From an uncultured Oscillospiraceae bacterium (GTDB lineage Bacteria > Bacillota > Clostridia > Oscillospirales > Oscillospiraceae), in NCBI GenBank assembly GCA_934572325.1, contig CAKTKT010000064.1:1-9129 (forward strand): 9,129 nucleotides of DNA, written 5' to 3'. The notes below the pieces were generated by a model that searched no databases, had not been told where the DNA came from, and saw only the letters and a list, made by a program, of their open reading frames with translations. A program made the translations under genes and the position numbers. Below are positions 1 to 6,133 of this stretch, one piece after another. Every line of letters begins with the position of its first letter. Positions within the stretch are counted from its first letter, which is position 1.

Positions 1-20
1 CCGGCGCACACCGGCTTTTT
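1..20. terminator. Edge-truncated hairpin with T-run downstream of xerD
   Basis: CCGG at 1-4 and CCGG at 11-14 can pair around a six-base loop, and a CTTTTT run follows on the plus strand. The A-run side faces xerD, as expected for a bidirectional terminator between converging genes. The left arm is cut by the window edge, so the stem may be longer than the 4 bp visible and the T-run for the minus strand lies outside. The position just after the xerD stop supports the call. Confidence 0.45.
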
Positions 21-32
21 GCGCTATCCGTA

Positions 33-923
33 TCACGCTCTGGGGTGCGCTTTGTTGTAGACGTCCTTGAGCTGCTTTTTGATGAGGTGGGAATACACCT
101 GCGTGGAGGATATGTCGGCGTGACCGAGCATCTCCTGTATCGCGTGTATATCCGCGCCGTTTTCTAGCAGGTGCGCGGCAAACGAGTGACGCAGGGTGTG
201 CGGCGTGATGTCCTTTTCAATGCCCGCCTTTTTCTGGTAATACTTGATTATCTTCCAGAAGCCCTGACGCGACATACGCTCGCCGCTGACATTGACGAAG
301 AGAGACGGCTCATCCGGCGTGGCAATCATCTGCGGTCTGACGAGCGTTATGTATTCGCTCACCGCCTTCACCGCCGCAGGGTACATCGGGATAAAGCGCT
401 CCTTGCTGCGGCTCTGGCAGTGAATAACGCCCGCGGCAAGATTGACGTCGTCAATGTTGAGGTCGATAAGCTCCGTGACGCGGATGCCTGTCGCGTAGAG
501 CAGCTCCAGCATCGCCTTGTCTCTGTACCCCTTCGCGTCAATGCACTGCGGCTGGTCGAGCAGCGTTTCGACCTCGGCGCTGGTGAGTATCTGCGGCAGC
601 TTCTGCGTGCTCTTGTCCGGCACGAGCTTGAGCGCGGGGTTGACGGGAACGATCTGCTTGATGCACAGGTGCGTATACAGGCACTTGAGAGACGCGATGT
701 TGCGCGACACCGTCGCAACGGACTTGCCCGCGGCGCGCAGATAATCAATGTACTCCCCGACGTCCTCCTCGTTTGCCGTAACGATGGTCGCATCGGTGTG
801 CGCGTCGAGATACTCGCTGTATTTGCGAATGTCGCGCATATATGAGCTGAGGGTGTTGGCAGAAGCTTTCTTATCCTCTGTCAGGTATCTCTCAAATATT
901 TCTATGATCTCCGCGTTCTGCAT
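33..923 (-). CDS. xerD: Site-specific tyrosine recombinase, XerD-like
   Basis: Cytoplasmic tyrosine recombinase of 296 residues, the usual XerC/XerD length. In the family, XerC and XerD resolve chromosome dimers at dif, and relatives serve mobile elements. An N-terminal SAM-like core-binding domain spans about 1-95 and the catalytic domain about 105-296. The full catalytic set is visible: Arg148 (ATGIRVTEL), Lys174 (SRSKERF), His242 and Arg245 (HTLRH), His268 (LGHADISSTQ) and Tyr277 (VYSHL). The LLENGADIHAIQEMLGHADIS box and the linker STQKLPQIL resemble XerD more than XerC or phage integrases. AGAGGG lies 8 bases before the ATG. A promoter-like site lies about 170 bases upstream, so the leader is long. 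No other mobile-element gene is adjacent, which favours a chromosomal Xer role over an element integrase. Family assignment is near certain; XerD versus XerC is less so. Confidence 0.9.
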   Translation of the reverse strand: MQNAEIIEIFERYLTEDKKASANTLSSYMRDIRKYSEYLDAHTDATIVTANEEDVGEYIDYLRAAGKSVATVSRNIASLKCLYTHLCIKQIVPVNPALKLVPDKSTQKLPQILTSAEVETLLDQPQCIDAKGYRDKAMLELLYATGIRVTELIDLNIDDVNLAAGVIHCQSRSKERFIPMYPAAVKAVSEYITLVRPQMIATPDEPSLFVNVSGERMSRQGFWKIIKYYQKKAGIEKDITPHTLRHSFAAHLLENGADIHAIQEMLGHADISSTQVYSHLIKKQLKDVYNKAHPRA

Positions 924-1070
924 GATAAACGCCCTCTCTGAAAAAAAGATTTTTATCTATGTCAAAGCACCGTCCGCCGACGCAACCGAATTATGTGTAG
1001 GTTCTTATGCGGTAGGATGCTGTTGTTCTGCGCTTGACGCCGTTAAGCCGTCGCCGTGTCGGGAAATCGC

Positions 1071-1176
1071 TTAACATAACTGCTCTGGTAACAATATATT
1101 ACACGCAAGCAAAAAAATCAAGTCTTTTTTTACTTTTTTGCAAAAAAAATTTTTCTTTATGTTAACTCTTGTTACC
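1071..1176. repeat. Two inverted motif pairs, Xer half-site-like, beside the xerD promoter
   Basis: TTAACATAA at 1071-1079 is the exact reverse complement of TTATGTTAA at 1157-1165, and GGTAACAA at 1087-1094 is that of TTGTTACC at 1169-1176. The 9-mer TTATGTTAA equals the XerD-binding arm core of E. coli dif, and the second copy extends to TTATGTTAACT, which fits the Firmicutes XerD arm (TTATGTWAACT, recalled from the literature). The opposite, XerC-side arms do not match dif at either copy, so these are half-sites at best. The first pair overlaps the -10 and start region of the predicted xerD promoter, so an operator role is equally possible. The repeats are seen directly; the role is inferred. 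Confidence 0.4.
1093..1121 (-). promoter_or_regulatory. Candidate sigma-A promoter for xerD
   Basis: On the minus strand TTGATT (1121-1116) and TATATT (1098-1093) are separated by 17 bases. This matches 4 of 6 and 5 of 6 consensus positions with ideal spacing. Transcription would start near 1086 and leave a leader of about 160 bases. The region is AT-rich, so chance matches are more likely here than elsewhere in the window. Confidence 0.45.
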
Positions 1177-1313
1177 TATTGAATACAATTATTTGTGGCT
1201 GTTTGTCGTTTTTTACGTCAGAACCCCAAGATATTGATAAAAAATAATTTCAAAAGTGAACAAATTATTTCTTGCGATTATGTCAATACATATATGCTCG
1301 CGCCGCACCGCTC

Positions 1314-1733
1314 TCACATTCTTCTGCGCGTCGGTCTGCTTTTTGCCGTTTTTCTGCGTTTGCCTGCGAAAAGCACGCTGCCCGCAAGGCATCCGGCAAG
1401 CGTGAATGTCACAACGCTCAGCACCCCGTCCGCCGCGATACCGCTCCCCGCGACGATAAAACCGAGCGTCAGCGCCACCGTTGTTATGACGACTCCGGCA
1501 ACAAGTCCGGTGTACACCGCGCCCGTTTTCCGCTCGCGCATGGCGCGGCTGCCGCCGACTAGCGCCGCGGTAAAGCTCATTGCCGAGCTGATGTACCCTA
1601 TCGCGCCCGCCGGTACGGAAAATAGCGTCACCGCCAGCGCGGCGAGCAGCGCGAGCGCTGCCGCCGTTACGCCCCACGCGGCGGTCGCCGCCGCTATATA
1701 GCGCACGTCGGGCAATTCAAATGTCCTGTTCAA
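1314..1733 (-). CDS. Four-helix membrane protein, TIGR04086 type
   Basis: Small integral membrane protein of 139 residues from the start chosen here. Four hydrophobic segments lie at about 13-38, 43-62, 71-95 and 100-123, with a basic loop at 63-70 (RAMRERK) and a strongly basic tail (KRRKTAKSRPTRRRM). Size, topology and position just after yajC match the TIGR04086 putative membrane family of Clostridia, whose function is unknown; this is recognition from context, not a search. I chose a TTG start (1733) because AGGGGG lies 7 bases before it. The only upstream ATG (1766) lies in the loop of the yajC terminator and has no proper ribosome binding site. It is probably expressed by read-through from the yajC promoter. 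The tail and loop charges suggest a cytoplasmic C-terminus. Confidence 0.75.
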   Translation of the reverse strand: MNRTFELPDVRYIAAATAAWGVTAAALALLAALAVTLFSVPAGAIGYISSAMSFTAALVGGSRAMRERKTGAVYTGLVAGVVITTVALTLGFIVAGSGIAADGVLSVVTFTLAGCLAGSVLFAGKRRKTAKSRPTRRRM

Positions 1734-1781
1734 ATAAAAACCCCCTGTTAAAGTGATGTAGTACATCCTATTAACAGGGGG
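1731..1781 (-). terminator. Rho-independent terminator of yajC that contains the next gene's ribosome binding site
   Basis: On the minus strand CCCCCTGTTAA (1781-1771) pairs perfectly over 11 bp with TTAACAGGGGG (1751-1741), followed at once by TTTTTATTT. The 19-base loop contains a second, inner dyad, GATGTA/TACATC. It lies 36 bases past the yajC stop. The distal arm's AGGGGG is also the only good Shine-Dalgarno sequence for the downstream TTG start at 1733, so when the hairpin folds it both ends transcription and hides that site. The stem and T-run are plain to see; the dual role is inferred. Confidence 0.85.
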
Positions 1782-1817
1782 TGCGTTTAATTCGGTTGAG
1801 TGCGGAGGAAAAGGAGC

Positions 1818-2168
1818 TTACTTCTTTTTTCTGCCCTTGTTGGCTCTGGCTTCCGCCTCGGCGGCTTCCATCTTCGCGGTGGTTGAAATTGCCCACTTCT
1901 TCGCCTGAATACGGACTCTGTCCTCGCCGGTCTCGAAGGTTATGGTGTCCTCCGTGACCTGTACGATCTTGCCGGTCAGCCCGCCGATGGTGGTTATCTC
2001 ATCGCCGAGGGAGAGAGAGCTGCGCATTTCTTCCGTCTTTTTCTTTTTCTTGTTCTCGGGACGGATTATGAGAAAATAGAAGATCGCAAACATCAATACG
2101 ATCATAAGGATCATGGAAGAGCCGCCTCCGGCAGCGGACGCTGCGCTTGCATCAAAAAGGAAAAGCAT
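1818..2168 (-). CDS. yajC: Preprotein translocase accessory subunit YajC
   Basis: Single-pass inner-membrane protein of the Sec translocase; in bacteria YajC joins SecDF in the holo-translocon. The 116 residues are typical of the family. After a short Ala/Ser/Gly-rich N-terminus one membrane helix spans about 18-35 (MILMIVLMFAIFYFLIIRP) and is followed by the hallmark RPENKKKKK. A small soluble beta domain covers about 50-92, with LSLGDEITTIGGLTGKIV and the ITFETG stretch, then a charged tail that is Ala/Glu-rich and ends in GRKKK. GGAGGT stands 9 bases before the ATG. The gene follows tgt as in many bacteria but has its own strong promoter in the 65-base gap. secD and secF are not next to it; the downstream gene is instead the TIGR04086-type protein. 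Confidence 0.95.
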   Translation of the reverse strand: MLFLFDASAASAAGGGSSMILMIVLMFAIFYFLIIRPENKKKKKTEEMRSSLSLGDEITTIGGLTGKIVQVTEDTITFETGEDRVRIQAKKWAISTTAKMEAAEAEARANKGRKKK

Positions 2169-2200
2169 TTAGGGTTTACCTCCAATAATAAAGTGTTTCC

Positions 2201-2229
2201 ATTATACATGGTACTTTCGATAATTTCAA
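2201..2229 (-). promoter_or_regulatory. Sigma-A promoter of yajC
   Basis: TTGAAA (2229-2224) and a perfect TATAAT (2206-2201) on the minus strand are separated by 17 bases. The predicted start is near 2194, giving a leader of about 25 bases that carries the GGAGGT ribosome binding site. It separates yajC from the queA-tgt unit, although read-through from tgt is possible because no terminator hairpin lies between them. Confidence 0.8.
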
Positions 2230-2233
2230 GATT

Positions 2234-3364
2234 TTATATGCGTTTATCTAAAATTTCTGTATACTGCCGTCTGAAAGCGTCGAACGTGCCGCGCTCAAGG
2301 CTCTCGCGGATGCGTCGGGTGAGGCTGTTGTAAAAATACAGGTTGTGCGCGACGGCGAGACGCATTGCCAGCATTTCCTCCGCCTTGAAAAGATGGCGCA
2401 CATATGCCCGCGAGTACCGGCGGCACACGGGGCAGTCGCACAGCGGATCTATAGGCGCGCTGTCCTTGGCGTACTTTTCGTTTTTTATGTTGATAATGCC
2501 GCTCCACGTGAAGAGATGCCCGTGCCTGCCGTTCCTTGCGGGCATGACGCAGTCAAAGAAATCCACGCCGCGGTACACGCTCTCGATGATATTGACCGGC
2601 GTACCCACGCCCATAAGGTAGCGCGGCTTATCCTTCGGCATATGCTCCTCGACCGCCTCAATGGTGTCATACATCTCCTGATGCGTCTCCCCCACCGCAA
2701 GCCCGCCGATGGCATAGCCCGGCAGGTCAAGCTCCGCGATGCGCTTCATATGCTCTATGCGTATGTCGCGGAACACGGCGCCCTGATTTATTCCGAAGAG
2801 CATCTGCCCCGGGTTGACCGCGCCGTCGCGGCTGTTATAGTCCGCGAGCGCCACCCTGCACCGCTCCAGCCAGCGCACCGTGCGCGCGCATGAGCGCTCC
2901 ACATAGTCGCGCGGCGACGGTATCTTGATGCACTCGTCGAACGCCATGGCGATGTCCGAGCCGAGGTTGGACTGGATGCGCATGCTCTCCTCCGGTCCCA
3001 TGAAAATATGGCGACCGTCAACGTGGGAGTTGAATTTCACGCCCTCTTCGGTTATCCGGCGCAGCTTTGCCAGCGAAAATATCTGAAATCCGCCGCTGTC
3101 CGTGAGTATGGGTCCGTCCCACGTCATGAATCTGTGCAGCCCGCCCATCTCCCTGATAAGCTCATCCCCCGGTCGGACATGGAGGTGATAGGTGTTCGAC
3201 AGCTCCACCTGACAGCCTATCTCTCTAAGATCGCGCGCCGACAGCGCGCCCTTTATCGCGCCCTGCGTGCCCACATTCATGAACACCGGGGTCTGCACAG
3301 TGCCGTGCGGCGTTTCAAGCTCGCCCCGCCGTGCGCGCCCCTCCTGCTTCAATAGCTTGTACAT
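2234..3364 (-). CDS. tgt: tRNA-guanine(34) transglycosylase
   Basis: Exchanges guanine at the wobble position of GUN-anticodon tRNAs (Asp, Asn, His, Tyr) for preQ1, the first tRNA-bound step of queuosine synthesis; some bacterial members use queuine instead. The 376-residue TIM barrel is the usual length. The general-acid Asp89 sits in TDSGGFQ, substrate-pocket residues follow at AFDEC (about 141-145) and GGLAVGE (220-226), and the nucleophile is Asp271 in VDFFDCVMPARNGRHG. The zinc site is complete with Cys309, Cys311 and Cys314 (CDCPVC) and His340. GGGGG lies 5 bases before the ATG. The gene follows queA by 14 bases, so the two are one operon. Its partner QueA argues for preQ1 as substrate. 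queC, queD, queE, queF and queG are not in the window, so preQ1 could be made elsewhere in the genome or imported. Confidence 0.97.
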   Translation of the reverse strand: MYKLLKQEGRARRGELETPHGTVQTPVFMNVGTQGAIKGALSARDLREIGCQVELSNTYHLHVRPGDELIREMGGLHRFMTWDGPILTDSGGFQIFSLAKLRRITEEGVKFNSHVDGRHIFMGPEESMRIQSNLGSDIAMAFDECIKIPSPRDYVERSCARTVRWLERCRVALADYNSRDGAVNPGQMLFGINQGAVFRDIRIEHMKRIAELDLPGYAIGGLAVGETHQEMYDTIEAVEEHMPKDKPRYLMGVGTPVNIIESVYRGVDFFDCVMPARNGRHGHLFTWSGIINIKNEKYAKDSAPIDPLCDCPVCRRYSRAYVRHLFKAEEMLAMRLAVAHNLYFYNSLTRRIRESLERGTFDAFRRQYTEILDKRI

Positions 3365-3378
3365 ATATTCCCCCGTGA

Positions 3379-4401
3379 TTATTTTATAAACATCGCATCG
3401 CCGAAGGAGAAGAATCGATACCGCTCCTCAACGGCTGCTTTATAGGCGTTCAGGATGTGCTCGCGCCCCGCAAGGGCGGAGACGAGCATGATAAGAGTGC
3501 TCTCCGGCAGATGAAAATTCGTCACAAGCGCGTCAACGCACTTGAATTTATAGCCGGGGTAGATGAAAATATCCGTCCAGCCGGAGCTTGGCGCGATGGC
3601 GCCGTTGCCCTCGGCGAAGCTCTCCAGCGTCCGGCACGAGGTCGTTCCGACGGCAATGACCCTGCCGCCGCGCCGCTTCGTCTCGGTGATTGTCCGCGCC
3701 GTATCCTCCGGCACGATGCAAAACTCCGAGTGCATCTCGTGCCGCTCGATCTCCTCCTCCTTGACGGGGCGGAACGTGCCGAGCCCGACGTGCAGCGTCA
3801 CATAGCATATCTTCACGCCCTTCGCCGCGATCCTGTCCAGCAGCTCCTGCGTGAAATGCAGCCCCGCCGTGGGTGCGGCGGCGCTGCCAAGCTCGCGGGA
3901 GTATACCGTCTGGTAACGCTCCGGATCGTCCAGCTCCTCCTTGATGTACGGCGGCAGCGGCATTTTGCCGAGCCTCTCCAGCACCTCTAAGAATATCCCC
4001 TCGTAGTCAAAGCGCACTACTCTGTTGCCGCCCTCGGCAACGCTCTCCACTACCGCCGTCAGCTCGCCGCCGCCGAACACCAGCTTCGTGCCGGGCTTGG
4101 TCTTTCTGCCCGGACGGCTCAGACACTCCCAGCGCCCCTCGCCCAGATCGCGCAGCAGCACAAGCTCCACCGCGCCGCCGGTCTCCCGTGCGCCAATCAG
4201 CCGCGCGGGCAGAACGCGGGAGTTGTTCAGCACAAGGCAATCGCCCTCGTTGAGAAATTCCGGCAGCTCATAAAAATGCCGGTGCTCAAGCGCGCCGGTC
4301 GTCTTGTCCAGCACCAGAAGGCGCGAGCTGTCGCGCTTTTCCAGCGGAGTCTGCGCGATAAGCTCCTCCGGAAGATAAAAATCAAAATCCGATTTCTTCA
4401 T
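3379..4401 (-). CDS. queA: S-adenosylmethionine:tRNA ribosyltransferase-isomerase
   Basis: Transfers and isomerises the ribosyl part of S-adenosylmethionine onto preQ1 at tRNA position 34, giving epoxyqueuosine. The 340-residue length is normal. Family signatures visible are DFDFYLPEELIAQTP at the N-terminus, RDSSRLLVLD (about 23-32), GDCLVLNNSRVLPARL (53-68), PLPPYIKEELDDPERYQTVYS (148-168) and the highly conserved GSAAAPTAGLHFT (172-184), followed by VGLGTFRPV. Near the end, VDALVTNFHLPESTL and the FGDAMFI C-terminus are typical. GGAG lies 9 bases before the ATG. A strong promoter lies about 45 bases upstream and tgt follows within 14 bases. The final step enzyme, queG or queH, is not present here. 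No preQ1 riboswitch fits in the short leader. Confidence 0.97.
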   Translation of the reverse strand: MKKSDFDFYLPEELIAQTPLEKRDSSRLLVLDKTTGALEHRHFYELPEFLNEGDCLVLNNSRVLPARLIGARETGGAVELVLLRDLGEGRWECLSRPGRKTKPGTKLVFGGGELTAVVESVAEGGNRVVRFDYEGIFLEVLERLGKMPLPPYIKEELDDPERYQTVYSRELGSAAAPTAGLHFTQELLDRIAAKGVKICYVTLHVGLGTFRPVKEEEIERHEMHSEFCIVPEDTARTITETKRRGGRVIAVGTTSCRTLESFAEGNGAIAPSSGWTDIFIYPGYKFKCVDALVTNFHLPESTLIMLVSALAGREHILNAYKAAVEERYRFFSFGDAMFIK

Positions 4402-4447
4402 CAGTCCATGCTCCGTTAATCATACTAACTCTGTATCGCCGCTTGGT

Positions 4448-4476
4448 ATTATACCAGACCGTTCGGCTTTTTTCAA
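4448..4476 (-). promoter_or_regulatory. Sigma-A promoter of queA-tgt with palindromic extended -10
   Basis: TTGAAA (4476-4471), a 17-base spacer and a perfect TATAAT (4453-4448) lie on the minus strand, with TGG before the -10 as in extended -10 promoters. The -10 is the centre of a perfect dyad, TGGTAT-T-ATACCA at 4445-4457, which might serve as an operator. The predicted start is near 4441, giving a leader of about 40 bases. Confidence 0.8.
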
Positions 4477-4551
4477 CGTCTCGGTCATAATACGCGCTAT
4501 TTGCGAATATTCTCTCTGTGCCGGAACAATTTTTCATCTAGGAGGCACATT

Positions 4552-5442
4552 ATGGTCAAAACACCTGTTTTTAAGGGTTCATGCACGGCTATCGTCACCC
4601 CGTTCAACGAGCATGGAATAGATTACGGGCAGCTTGAAAAGAACATAGACTTTCAGTTTGAGAACGGCACCGCCGCCATCGTCGTGTGCGGAACCACCGG
4701 CGAGAACGCGACGGTCACACGCAACGAGTATGAAGAGCTTGTACGCTTTGCGATAAGGGCAAATAACTCCCGCATGAAGGTCATTGTCGGCGTCGGCAGC
4801 AACAACACCGACACCGCGCTTAAAAACGCCGAAAACGCGCGCTTTGCCGGTGCGGACGGCATACTCATGGTCACGCCGTACTATAATAAATCCACGCAGA
4901 AAGGGCTTGTGGAGCACTTCACCTATGTCGCCGACCGTGTCGATATACCGATGATACTCTATAACGTACCCAGCCGCACCGGCATAGGCATTGCGCCGGA
5001 GACGTACACAGAGCTTGCCGCGCACCCGAACATCGTCGGCGTGAAGGAGGCGTCCGGCAGCCTCAGTCTCGTAGGCGAGATCGTCAGCCGCTGCGGAAAC
5101 GACCTGTACATATGGAGCGGGAACGACGACAACACCGTGCCGATGATGGCGCTGGGCGCACTTGGCGTTATATCCGTCGCGTCCAATATCGTGCCGGGCG
5201 TTGTGTCAAAGCTGTGCCAGCTCTGTCTCGACGGCAGCTTCAAGGACGCGACGGAGCTGTACGCGAAATACGCAAGGCTCTTCTCCGCGCTCTTTGTCGA
5301 GACGAATCCCATTCCTGTCAAAGCCGCAATGAAGATGCTCGGCATGGATTCCGGCATACTCCGTCTGCCGCTCACGGCAATGAGCGGCGAGCACTTCAGC
5401 TATCTGCGCAGCACCATGGCGGAAGCAGGTCTGAACGTGTAA
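4552..5442 (+). CDS. dapA: 4-hydroxy-tetrahydrodipicolinate synthase
   Basis: Condenses pyruvate with aspartate semialdehyde, the first committed step to diaminopimelate and lysine, in the cytoplasm. The start at 4552 is chosen because AGGAGG lies 6 bases upstream and the residues after it (VKTPVFKGSCTAIVTPF) match the family N-terminus; this gives 296 residues, close to the usual 292. The class I aldolase TIM barrel carries all active-site residues: Thr48 and Thr49 (GTTGE), Tyr111 (TPYYNK), Tyr137 and Arg142 (YNVPSRTG), and the Schiff-base Lys165 (VGVKEASGS). The gene stands alone, divergent from queA and converging on the phosphopantetheinyl transferase gene. No dapB or other lysine gene is adjacent. 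No lysine riboswitch can fit in the 150-base gap, and I see no strong promoter for it there. Confidence 0.97.
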   Translation: MVKTPVFKGSCTAIVTPFNEHGIDYGQLEKNIDFQFENGTAAIVVCGTTGENATVTRNEYEELVRFAIRANNSRMKVIVGVGSNNTDTALKNAENARFAGADGILMVTPYYNKSTQKGLVEHFTYVADRVDIPMILYNVPSRTGIGIAPETYTELAAHPNIVGVKEASGSLSLVGEIVSRCGNDLYIWSGNDDNTVPMMALGALGVISVASNIVPGVVSKLCQLCLDGSFKDATELYAKYARLFSALFVETNPIPVKAAMKMLGMDSGILRLPLTAMSGEHFSYLRSTMAEAGLNV

Positions 5443-5448
5443 TACTCG

Positions 5449-5488
5449 CCGTATACCCGTGTCACAAAGCGTGATACACAGTATACGG
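5449..5488. other. Long imperfect stem-loop just after dapA
   Basis: CCGTATAC (5449-5456) pairs with GTATACGG (5481-5488). Inside it GTGTCAC (5459-5465) pairs with GTG and ACAC (5471-5479) across a two-base bulge, leaving the small loop AAAGC. It starts 7 bases after the dapA stop and has no T-run. It could protect the 3' end of the dapA mRNA, since a true terminator follows 22 bases later. Confidence 0.6.
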
Positions 5489-5509
5489 AGCGTATATGCG
5501 CCTTGGCGC

Positions 5510-5550
5510 AAAAAATAGAGCTGCTAATCAGCAAGGCAGCTCTATTTTTT
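5510..5550. terminator. Bidirectional terminator between dapA and the phosphopantetheinyl transferase
   Basis: A perfect 15-bp stem (5510-5524 with 5536-5550) closes an 11-base loop. The arms are an A-run plus TAGAGCTGC, and its complement ending in a T-run, so it works in both directions. The plus-strand side ends dapA. On the minus strand the stop codon of the transferase lies in the loop, so the last codons of that gene encode one arm of its own terminator. A small palindrome, TGCGCC-TT-GGCGCA, lies directly before it at 5497-5510. Confidence 0.9.
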
Positions 5551-6133
5551 CTATCACGTCGGGCGCAATGTCCGTCCTGCCGAGGACGCACACGGCAAGC
5601 TGATAACCGCCGAGCGCACAGTGCCATATGTCGGGCATCCCAATCACCGAGAACGACGCCAGAGGCGTTGCAAGCCCCGTGCCGAGAGCCTTTATATAGC
5701 TCTCCTTTCTGCACCATATCTCCGTGAAGGCAAGAGCGCCGTCCTCTGCGCGCGCGATGTGCTCCTGCTCGTCGGGGGCGAAGAACCGCCGCGCCAGCGC
5801 GGAGTTCAGCGGCATATTCCGCTGTATGTCAAGCCCGATCTCCTCATCGCACACCGCCGCGGCGGCATACGTGCCGGAATGTGACAGGCTGATAAACGCC
5901 TCGCCGCCGCGCAGTGCGGGCTTGCCGTGCTCAAGCGCCGCAATGTCGAGCGGGAGGGGAAAATCGCCCCGCCAGCTTCTGACCGCATGGTTCAAAAGCA
6001 GCTCCGCGCCTATGCCGCTGCGCCGCGCCGCGTCCTGCCGGACGCTAGCCAGCCGCGCACGGCGGTATTCCGACAGCGTGTACTCTCCGTCGGGGTCGAG
6101 CGCGGACACATCGGCGCAGTATATCCTCAGCAT
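5528..6133 (-). CDS. 4'-phosphopantetheinyl transferase, Sfp type
   Basis: Transfers phosphopantetheine from coenzyme A to a conserved serine of acyl, peptidyl or aryl carrier proteins. At 201 residues it is a little shorter than Sfp (about 224). The first motif is ISLSHSG (81-87), followed by EEIGLDIQ (98-104), where Asp102 is the magnesium ligand. The second is WCRKESYIKALGTGL (140-154), with Trp140, Lys143, Glu144 and Lys148 as in the family WxxKEAxxK signature. The residue two after Asp102 is Gln rather than the common Glu, which is tolerated in this family. No carrier protein, peptide synthetase or polyketide synthase is visible in the window, so the substrate is unknown; it might serve a distant cluster or fatty-acid ACP. 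Its ATG overlaps the stop of the HD-domain gene (TGATG), so the two are translationally coupled. Confidence 0.92.
   Translation of the reverse strand: MLRIYCADVSALDPDGEYTLSEYRRARLASVRQDAARRSGIGAELLLNHAVRSWRGDFPLPLDIAALEHGKPALRGGEAFISLSHSGTYAAAAVCDEEIGLDIQRNMPLNSALARRFFAPDEQEHIARAEDGALAFTEIWCRKESYIKALGTGLATPLASFSVIGMPDIWHCALGGYQLAVCVLGRTDIAPDVIEKIELPC

Larger units (their letters stand above)
924..1313. other. 390-base AT-rich intergenic region upstream of xerD
   Basis: No convincing gene lies here; the reading frames that cross it are shadows of flanking genes. About 1080-1300 is much richer in A+T than its surroundings, with A and T runs at 1111-1155. It holds the candidate xerD promoter and two inverted pairs of short motifs, listed separately. 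A weak dyad, TTAAGC at 1043-1048 with GCTTAA at 1069-1074, lies in the predicted xerD leader. The GCAAAAAA/TTTTTTGC pair around 1109-1141 could end transcription from the membrane-protein gene, but its stem is almost all A-T, so I do not call it. In many Clostridia the scfA gene, for a six-cysteine peptide, lies near a TIGR04086 gene; no cysteine-rich small frame is visible here. Confidence 0.6.

Noticed and set aside
171..845. Long plus-strand open frame of 224 codons across xerD
   Set aside because: It is antisense to a complete XerD-like gene with all catalytic residues, and its Arg/Val/Leu-rich product has no recognisable family. High GC content makes such frames common.
1109..1141. Terminator hairpin in the A/T runs before xerD
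   Set aside because: The pairing GCAAAAAA with TTTTTTGC has only two G-C pairs at its base and lies in a low-complexity stretch.
1140..1167. A complete dif site
   Set aside because: Only the XerD-side arm matches; the other arm is an A-run and the central six bases do not fit, so I report half-sites only.
4399..4409. Two-codon upstream frame (ATG GAC TGA) overlapping the queA start
   Set aside because: Its ATG is only one or two bases from the GGAG, too close to be used; the spacing suits the queA ATG.
4402..4447. preQ1 riboswitch in the queA leader
   Set aside because: The leader from the predicted start is about 40 bases and shows neither the class I hairpin with A-rich tail nor room for the larger classes.
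4454..4551. Lysine riboswitch upstream of dapA
   Set aside because: The whole intergenic space is 150 bases, shared with the queA promoter, and lacks the multi-helix layout, which needs about 170 bases or more.
4501..4551. Upstream TTG start of dapA adding 17 residues
   Set aside because: The extra residues are unlike the family, whereas AGGAGG stands at the right distance from the ATG at 4552.
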